Assembly (NCBI GenBank): GCA_024752435.1 | Contig: CP103023.1 | Coordinates: 434,001 to 498,000 of the forward strand | Direction: 5' to 3' | DNA length: 64,000 nt | From: Allantophomopsis cytisporea | Taxonomy: Eukaryota; Ascomycota; Leotiomycetes; Phacidiales; Phacidiaceae | Shown here: positions 56,777-64,000 of the stretch, one piece after another | How positions within the stretch are numbered: the first letter of the stretch is position 1 | Layout: the number at the start of each line of letters is the position of its first letter | The notes under the pieces: model-generated | What the model saw: the letters and a program-made list of their open reading frames with translations, nothing else | The model's database searches: none | What the model was told of the DNA's origin: nothing | Translations under genes and position numbers: made by a program

Positions 56777-59323
56777 CTAGGGCTCAACACCAATGCCGGA
56801 TCCACCAGTAGCCTCAAACTGCTCTCTGGCCTCCACATTTGCGATGGCAGATTGCAACGCACTCGTAAGATCGAGGTGGAAGAACGGTCTATTCAAGCCG
56901 TGTACAACTGCAGTCCGTCTAACAGTTCCCTGAGCAGTGTGGTTGTAGCTCTTCGACTTGGCAATTTCATCGCCGCTAGCGCTATCGGTTTCGGCAGATA
57001 TGGTATCAGTAGTTTTGGTCTCCTTCGTTCTATGGGACTGTGCATCCTTCTCGTTCTGACGCGCCTCAGCAGCAGACGCAGCGGAGTCGGAGCCACCGAT
57101 CTCGGCGACAGAGAAGATAGGCTTCCAGCGGTGGGTGGAGTTCTCGCCGACGGAGTTTGGGTAGCCGAAGCCAGCGGAGACGAGGGCACGCTTGGTCCAA
57201 CGGTTATTAATACATGCGAGATGCCAGTCGACAGTTTCGGGGTTGGTGTAGCGATCGAGCTGGTTGCGGACGTCAATGAGCTGCTGAACCGATGTGATGT
57301 CGACGTTGTTGACAGATGAGAAGTCAAGGATAATAGCCTTCAGGGTTGGAAGAGATTCATCAACAACCAGCTTCTTACCCGGACGTGGTCCTGGGTCATT
57401 CCATGGGCGGTCACCTGGTCGTGGGTAGGAGAAGGGGTTGGTACGGCGTGTGTTGGCCAAGATGTAGTTGGTCAATTGGTCCAGGTAGTGATTTGCGTTG
57501 GGGTAGTTGAAGCCTTCGGAGAATCTGTAGATGAAGATTCCAGGGTATGGGTTGTTGATTTGAACATCTGGGTTGGAACCGTCTTGATGGTCGATTGGCA
57601 AGAAAATGCTGCGTGCCTGGATGGACTTCTCGTCCTTGTCACCGAAAGCTCCATTCTCTCCAATAGACTCCTTAGAGCCGTCCCCAATAATGTGATCTCC
57701 AAGCACGGAATGAACTTGAACCTTGCCAAGGAAACGACCACGTGCCTTCAAGACACGGAAAAGCAAGACCGCAGCAGAAATTGAAATCGTACAGTAGATT
57801 CCATTTTCAATCGAGGAGAAAATTGTGACAAAAACACCAATGAAGAAGATCAAAACCTCAAGTGGCGAGACTCTCCAAAATTGGTAGACAGTGTTTGGTG
57901 GAGTAATGAGATCGCCAACAGCATGAATAATGACACCGGCCAAGGTGGCGTTTGGAATGTAGTAAAATACAGCTGGCAATGCGTAGATGGCCAAAAGGAC
58001 TACTACAGCTGTAATAATACCGGCGAAAGGGGTTCGTACACCGGCCTTGGACTTGATGGCAGTACGGGAGAAGGATCCCGTGGCTGGATAGGCACCCAAG
58101 AATGGACCAAAAATATTAGTGACACCAATAGCAACCATCTCCTGAGATGGGTTAATGATGTAGTTGTTAACACGACCGAAAGACTTGGAGATAGCAATGT
58201 GCTCAATCAAGAGGACAATGATACTGGCAGGAAGTTCACTAGCAAAAGCCTTGATAATGGTAGTGTTGATTTCTGGAACTGCAGCATTCTGGAAACCTCT
58301 TGGGACCGTGCCAAGAATCTTGAAGACATGGTGCTTGCGGTGATGTCTGTTCGCGAGCCAACTGATCATGGTGTAAAGCAGGATGACGAAGACCGTTCTC
58401 AGAGTAGAGATGAAGAAGATTGTCTTCTGGTGCTTAGGGAACTTCTTGGCCGCAAACTTGCACACAGAGCGGATTATGTAGAGCATCGCTAGAGCGGTAA
58501 GACCCATTGCAGCATTGAGGTCACTTCGACCAAGGTGCTGGAGCGTGTGGATAAACACCTTGTATGTTTCAGCTCGGGTTGAGAAACCAGTGATTCCCAT
58601 CATGGTTGGCACTTGTCCAACAGCGATACTGATGGCAGATCCAGTCATGAAGGCAGAAATGGCAGTAAGAGAGATCAAATCGACGATCCAACCGCAGCGA
58701 GCAAGACCGATTGCTACGATGATACATCCACAAATGAGAGCTAGAGCGGATGCAATGACGTGTCCGGGAATGTCTGGGTTTGTTTTTTCTGCCTTGAGAA
58801 CAATGTTGCCTACAATGGTCGACATGACAGCGACAGGGCCAATAGTGATATCCTTAGAGGTAGCGAAGAACCAGTAGATGAGAACACCCATGAAAGATGT
58901 GTAAAGTCCAAATTGAGCAGGGAGTTCAGCCAAGCTTGCATATGCCATCCCTTGTGGGACAACGACAGCACCGATGGTGATACCTAACACGGCAGTCAGC
59001 TTTGCTACATCATTCGCGTCTCAGTGATACAACTTACCGGCTACAAGGTCACCACCCAGCCATTGCAGGTTGTATCTCCCAATCCAATGAGTGAAGGGGA
59101 ATAGAGAACGACAGTACTCCAAGAATTCATGACGGTTTGGGATGACATCGACAATCCATTCAGCGCTGGTAGGTTCCTCCTCGACGAAGGTATCGGCAGT
59201 CTGCACTGAGAAGACGGATTCTCCTCTCGTGATACCAGCAGGTCCATCATTGCGATAGTCGAGCTTGATGCCCAGGGCTTTGGCCAAGAAGTGGCCAGTC
59301 TTGACTCTGAGGTTGTTCGCCAT
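56777..59323 (-). CDS. SulP family sulfate permease with STAS domain
   Basis: Plasma-membrane sulfate:H+ symporter of the SUL1/SUL2 and CYS-14 type. Exons 59323-59038 and 58983-56777 with a 54-nt GTAAGT...TAG intron; 830 aa. After a soluble N-terminus, the segment LFPFTHWIGRYNLQWLGGDL leads across the intron to AGITIGAVVVPQGMAYASLA and AELPAQFGLYTSFMGVLIYW, the family core signature. Further markers: TGSAISIAVGQVPTMMGITG, EHIAISKSFGRVNNYIINPS, QEMVAIGVTNIFGPFLGAYP and GSFSRTAIKSKAGVRTP. The C-terminal STAS domain runs from GIFIYRFSEGFNYPNANHYL to LKAIILDFSSVNNVDITSVQ and LIDVRNQL. A Ser/Asp/Glu-rich tail of about 130 residues follows. Ordinarily such genes respond to sulfur starvation through a CYS-3/MetR bZIP; I see no certain site in the promoter. 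Confidence 0.94.
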
Positions 59324-62300
59324 GATATGGAAGAGAAGCTTGATGAAGGGTGAGGAGCAAGCGATATCAGGTCAGTGCCTGGTGGGTGAACTGGGGTGGT
59401 CCAATGAACAGGCAGCTGGGAACCTGCGGTATCTGCTGGTCTACCGGGGAAGCAAAGTTAATAGACTGGGACGCAGATCGATCTCTCGTGGATATATGGG
59501 GTTTTGAGTATGACAAGCCAGATGATATATACCGGAACCGTGGACCTGGTGACTATGCAGCTGAGCGACGTGGGGGAGATGGTCTCAGCACATTCACTTC
59601 CGTGGCGCGAGACTTGTTGCGGAATGGGAAGAAGCAAGAAGAAGTCGAGGCCGGTGGGCGTTGGGCTGGAGTCGTCTAGAAAAAAGACGTGATAGAAGAG
59701 AATGTGTGGAGGAGGAGCTCGAGTGCACGGAAGCCAATGGATGGTGTGCTTGGATGAGAATATGGGGTGGATCAACCCTTGTCTGTGCCCTGGGACACCT
59801 GGTCGAGGGTTGCAGACGTCTGTATACAAGTGTGGATGTAATGGGGGGAGTGAGGGGGATGTAAAAGAGGTTATTTAATGGAAGCTGAAGCTTAAACCCT
59901 TTTGACCTCGTTTTCTCTCCTCTTGACACGCGCCAAATAAATCACAATTTGTTTGGTTATTGGTTGGTAATGATTCGATGTCTCAAGTCAAAAGATGCCG
60001 GAGAAAGAAGATCGGATGGATGTAGTGAGATTGTACTTTCGATGTCAATGACATATGAGTGAAAGTAGCATGGTATGGTAGGATAGGATGGGATGGGATA
60101 AGATAATAAATGCGGCGGAAGGGAGTAAGGTCGAGCGGGAGAAAGTGATGAAAGAGGAAATAGATGGAAGAGAATTGACTTGAATAAGGTAAGGTGGATT
60201 TATATGGCAGAGGATATGATAGAGGGGGATATGAGGTCAGATGGAGAATAATGGGTTCAACTTCAGTCCACCAGGTTAGAGTGAGAGTGAGTGAGTGAGT
60301 GAGTGGGAGAGAGGATGTATGGGAATTGAGATGGGATGGAATGAATATACACGACTTTCTGCCTGTCACACAACGGACACATTGAATGTAAGTAAGTACG
60401 TACCGACTTTGACAGGTAGGTAGGTGTGTCGGCAGGTAGATTTCGGTAACTGTAGTATTTCTTTCGCTGGTCGACTATGATGATGTCTTGATTGAGATGC
60501 ATAGTCTGTCCGTCCGTGAGTGTTTCAATCCTTGTGCTCTTTTTTTTCTTCTTCTTCCTTGGGGGAATTCTTAAACTAGTGGGGGTGTATTTGGCGATAT
60601 TGATCGATGTTCTATCCATACGACAATATGTCCTTGTACTTAGATACTCCATGCGTACAAGACCCCCCCCGGTCTTTGGTATATAGAACTATGGAGATGA
60701 AGAGATGAAAATGCTCCATATGACCGTATCTAGTATGTCAGTAAGATACATAGGCCGTCCGCGGGAAAGCACATGTGCCATGATTTCAGAGTTTTTCTTC
60801 GTTTCTCTCTCTTCTCTTTTGTCTTTTTCTACTTGGCTTTCGCGGCTGGTGGCGTTGACATGAGGCCGCCGTGGTTGAAGGTGATTTAAAGATGGTCAAG
60901 GTTTGGGTCAAGGTAGTCGAGGTGTGGGTGGTGGGAGTGGTGGCAGTGGTGGCAGTGGCACGAGTGGGTGTGTAGGTGAGAGTAAGTAGTGAGCGTGAGT
61001 AGTGAGAGTATTGATACGTTGATACAGAAATCACCGTGAGCTCAACTCTTCGTGAGCACGCCATCGAGCTAGTCCCAATACGGCTAAATGTACTGCCGGC
61101 GCGTCACTCTTGGCCACACGTCTAATACATAGCTGCTAAGTAGGTACATGTAGGTACTCACTCACATATTGAACCGTCAAAAAAAAGAAAAGTTGGGTGA
61201 GGAGTGAGTATCTACCCTGACCTGACCCGACCCGACCTTGACGTGCGTTGGAAATTTCAAATTGCCGCTGGAAAATCAATCCAAAGGCGAGTGTCATCAT
61301 CATCATCATCATCATCATAATTCTAATGCCAAGTGATAAAGTCCAATTGACTTCCACCCATTTCCACTATTCAGAAAAAGTCTAGAGGTAGGGATTTGCA
61401 TAGACTCGACGGAGAGACGGAGAAGTTCAAGACGAAAAGTCTAGAAGCTGAGGCTCCGAGGACCATACCTTCCGCTCAAGCTTGACTTTATTTCTTCATC
61501 TCGTGAATAATCCACGGCGCAACATTGGATATCTGATGTACCTACTGTATTACTACGGATGTGTATTATGTACTCTACATGGGCATTCGATGCAGTACAA
61601 ATCGAACATAGACACGCTTTATCTTCAGTACCAAACAATCTATACAACCTATACAATCTATATTCCTATAACCCAGTACTATCATGGCTAGACACTTTTC
61701 ACCTCTCTTCTTTTCCTCCTGAAAGTGATTTTCAATGTTCCTGGTTATTTTGGACAGAAGAGTAAGTGAATGCGTACCCTTTCATTTGGCGGCGTAGAGA
61801 TTGGCCACCGTGGTTGCGTGGTGAAGGATTAAGGATCAGCGCGCGTGTCGCACATCGACTCCAACCGTCTCGCCGCTCTCCATGGGCACAACGTTGCAAC
61901 GCACTGCTTGCTGGACTTGACATGAACAATGAATGTCCTTCCACCGCAAGAGTTGACGATAATGTACCGTGCAATACGCAACGCGGTCTCCGTTGAGCAC
62001 ATGCATATCCATATCCGTATTCAAAATGCATATAGCATCGCCGAAGATGTATAACAATAGTCCGATATCGTCAAGGCTATTCTATCAACAGACTGTACAT
62101 ATCCATACATCGAATCGCATCTGCAATCGGAAAACATCGTACACGGTGACGAAAGGCGTACCTGTGCCGACCAGGGGACGAGCGGCCTCGGGCCCACTCC
62201 AACGCCAGCACAAACCAGCATTCCAGAAGCCACAGGCGCACGCCGAAAATCACATCATTTGGCCCCATTTCGACGTTTTTTCAAGCTACTCCACTCACGG

Positions 62301-62775
62301 CGCGCATCGACGAGAAGAGACTTTTCTGTGCCCTTCACTCCCTCCCCCAAAGGTCAAATCCCGTCCCTCACGCACATCATCTGATACCATGCGAGGAGGG
62401 GGAGAGAGCCTATATGGCCCGAGTAAAAAACCGCCTGGATATCTCGAACTTCACGACGTGTATTGTGATAGCGGGCCAGGCCTGTTGCATCTCAGCTCCT
62501 CATTATTCGAGCGTATTTCGTGACTTCTGCGCCGCATGCGAAAAACCTCGCAATTCCTTCGCATCAAAACCGCAATATAGGTATCTCTCTCCTGTATGCA
62601 CAAAGGGTCGCGTTGCAATGAGAAGACCACCTCCCTATCCCATTTCCTCCCATCCAATCCCATCCGTTCCCCAGACGCAGACCCATCCATCCATTCCCAT
62701 GCCCTGCTGTGCTGCAGCATATGCAGCAAAAACACAACCTATCTTCTTCAAGGCCTGTGCAAGCATGCATTCACG
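59324..62775. other. sulfate permease upstream region and repeat-rich non-coding DNA
   Basis: 3.45 kb. The left end holds the permease promoter. Microsatellites lie at about 60287-60305 (GTGA) and 61294-61319 (CAT). ORFs such as 61979-62523 (184 codons) and 62414-62788 (124 codons) overlap in different frames and have no recognised domain. Confidence 0.5.
61294..61319. repeat. (TCA)n microsatellite, about 8 units
   Basis: Perfect trinucleotide run TCATCA in non-coding DNA. Confidence 0.92.
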
Positions 62776-62776
62776 T

Positions 62777-62794
62777 GTAAGTAAGTAAGTAAGT
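62777..62794 (+). repeat. (GTAA)n array forming overlapping 5' splice-site motifs
   Basis: GTAAGTAAGTAAGTAAGT contains four successive overlapping GTAAGT donor motifs. It is followed 18-40 bp later by CACAG and CTCAG, possible acceptors. Confidence 0.85.
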
Positions 62795-62815
62795 GTACTC
62801 TATTGCGCACAGAAT

Positions 62816-63147
62816 TTACTCAGCACACGCATCCCATCTGAAATCCAAATCGAATCCCAATCTTCACCAACCGTGCCTCCTCCCACGACTTCAGCCTCAA
62901 TGCTAGCCTCCAGCACTTCGACTTTGAGCAAAGCAAGCGGATACGGTCGTCGCGTATGGGTGATTCTACTGTGTATGACGAGGACGACGCGTTGAGCGCG
63001 GGCACGGTCCACGAGTCGTCACCGATCCTGGCAGCAGATTCCCCAAACGAGCAGCTTCCTTCCCTGCCATTCAATGCCGAGATGGGGACGCGGATGGATC
63101 TGGTTATGCTTCCCCTGAATATCTCGGGCGGGATGGGTCCTCTTTGA
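62816..63147 (+). other. possible coding exon(s), unrecognised
   Basis: In one + frame, 62841-63147 is open to a TGA at 63145-63147, with strongly C/G-ending codons and protein-like text: FTNRASSHDFSLNASLQHFD, then MGDSTVYDEDDALSAGTVHE, NEQLPSLPFNAEMGTRMDLV and MLPLNISGGMGPL. It has an in-frame TGA at about 62837, so an acceptor after that would be required if it is a last exon. A second + frame is open over 62816-62993 (SEIQIESQSSPTVPPPTTSA) and could join the array of GTAAGT donors upstream. The minus strand is also open. No family recognised. Confidence 0.3.
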
Positions 63148-64000
63148 GAAGGAGAGGAGAGGAGGTGAGGGTAGGGAGAGGATGGATTTTCTGGGAGAGG
63201 TGGGTTGTGTTGGGGAGAGTGAGGGTGAATATAAGGGGTCTGATGGGAGGAATTGTGAGATGGGTTGGATGGCTTTTCGAGCGTGCTAATCTAGGTGAAT
63301 GTTTGTCTGTAGTGTTATTCGCGTGGCTGTGGGCTGGTGATGGCACTGTTGCTTCAGTCTTCGATCCTGGTGAATTAGATGCCATGGGTGTTTTGCTCCT
63401 GATTGTCTGATCGAGTTTATTGACCATCAATCCTCGAAATCTGACGCGAAAATCATCACATTTCGACATTACACTACGCTCGTCCTTGAATTTCGCACAA
63501 ACGTAGACGATATCATACTCTTCTGATCGATCTTGAGCAAGCCAATGGCATGCGTAAATGCTCAGCATATTGATGTGCCCCAGCATGCTACAGGTATCGA
63601 GAATAGATATATAACCTCCACCTATCTGGCAATCCTCTCGTATTCACAGTATCATGCCAAATCCTCATGCATTTACGGGGTCTGGGTACTTTTACTTCTC
63701 AACAGTCATTGAAAATATCTTATACGTCGTCGACGATTTTGAAGACGACGACGAGAGAAGTGATGATGATGAGAGAGGAGCCACGAGTACATTAGTAGGC
63801 CCTGATAGATGATCGACTCATCCGAACATCAACTCATGCTCACGAGGTCGGTCCGTTCTAGAGACTCAAGAGGGTCTTAGGTTGTGATCTTTTATAGACA
63901 ATGTGTACTGAAATGACACCGTGTGCTCGATGAAACTGAGATTAGCACTTGATGTTTGTCCATTGTTCTGAGGGCTTCATCTACTCTTATATGCAACTAG
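63148..64000. other. window end, nothing certain
   Basis: A purine-rich + strand (GGAGAGGAGGTGAGGG type sequence) around 63148-63240 and otherwise short overlapping ORFs, the longest minus 63104-63586. I see no convincing gene start running off the end. Confidence 0.5.

Noticed and set aside
56567..57319. 250-codon + strand ORF
   Set aside because: Antisense to the C-terminal part of the sulfate permease; no domain, and explained by codon bias of the real gene.
1..64000. CRISPR array, bacterial operon, or prophage
   Set aside because: Tandem arrays here have no spacers, the genes have spliceosomal introns, and all recognised families are eukaryotic.
1..64000. Secondary-metabolite or catabolic gene cluster
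   Set aside because: The recognised genes serve unrelated housekeeping roles; no synthase, P450 or cluster regulator set is seen. The lone bZIP gene has no obvious partner genes.

Overview
The window looks like a contig piece from a filamentous ascomycete (Pezizomycotina). I lean towards a leotiomycete, but only on general feel, because no species marker is present. The evidence is this: genes sit on both strands without operons; most are cut by short GT-AG introns of about 48-180 nt, several with a CTGAC-type branch point just before the acceptor; the families are fungal (bZIP with a DUF3425-type C-terminus, MPH1, DUG2, GPI-anchored Ser/Ala-rich protein); and there is one Pol III tRNA gene. 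All exon joins were read by eye and each keeps the reading frame.

Left part (1-6.6 kb): ERV29/SURF4 cargo receptor (cut by the window edge, - strand), LEO1 of the Paf1 complex (-), then a + strand stretch with an unrecognised repeat protein of 357 aa and the kinase activator MOB2. The MOB2 coding part starts at a strong splice acceptor (5361), so its first exon must lie upstream. The best candidate (3546-3568) would put the repeat gene inside a 1.8-kb first intron. A second model would fuse the repeat ORF to MOB2.

6.6-17.4 kb is a 10.8-kb stretch without a supportable gene, rich in short tandem repeats (octamers, hexamers, microsatellites). It lies upstream of a bZIP transcription factor (17.37-18.91 kb) whose DNA-contact residues are encoded by a 28-nt microexon. 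18.9-22.4 kb is again gene-free.

22.4-43.9 kb is gene-dense housekeeping: class II ketose-bisphosphate aldolase-like protein, vacuolar endopolyphosphatase PPN1, tRNA-Ser(AGA), an NAD(P)-binding Rossmann protein, an Ntn-type asparaginase, the WW/FF splicing factor URN1/Dre4, proteasome alpha-3 (PRE9), the glutathione-degrading peptidase DUG2 (WD40 + M20), and the DNA-repair helicase MPH1. MPH1 carries a young tandem duplication of a segment resembling a SUMO-interacting motif.

45-59.3 kb: a GPI-anchored twin-CX3C surface protein, a broken methylthioribulose-1-phosphate dehydratase (MDE1) fragment, calnexin, dynactin p50 (dynamitin), a sucrose/alpha-glucoside-type MFS symporter, and a SulP sulfate permease with a STAS domain. 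59.3-64 kb is mostly repeat-rich non-coding DNA with one possible, unrecognised coding segment near 62.8-63.15 kb.

The genes do not form a pathway or biosynthetic cluster. The most unusual items are the MOB2/repeat-gene arrangement, the MPH1 duplication and the MDE1 relic. Nothing here proves a wholly new biological system.
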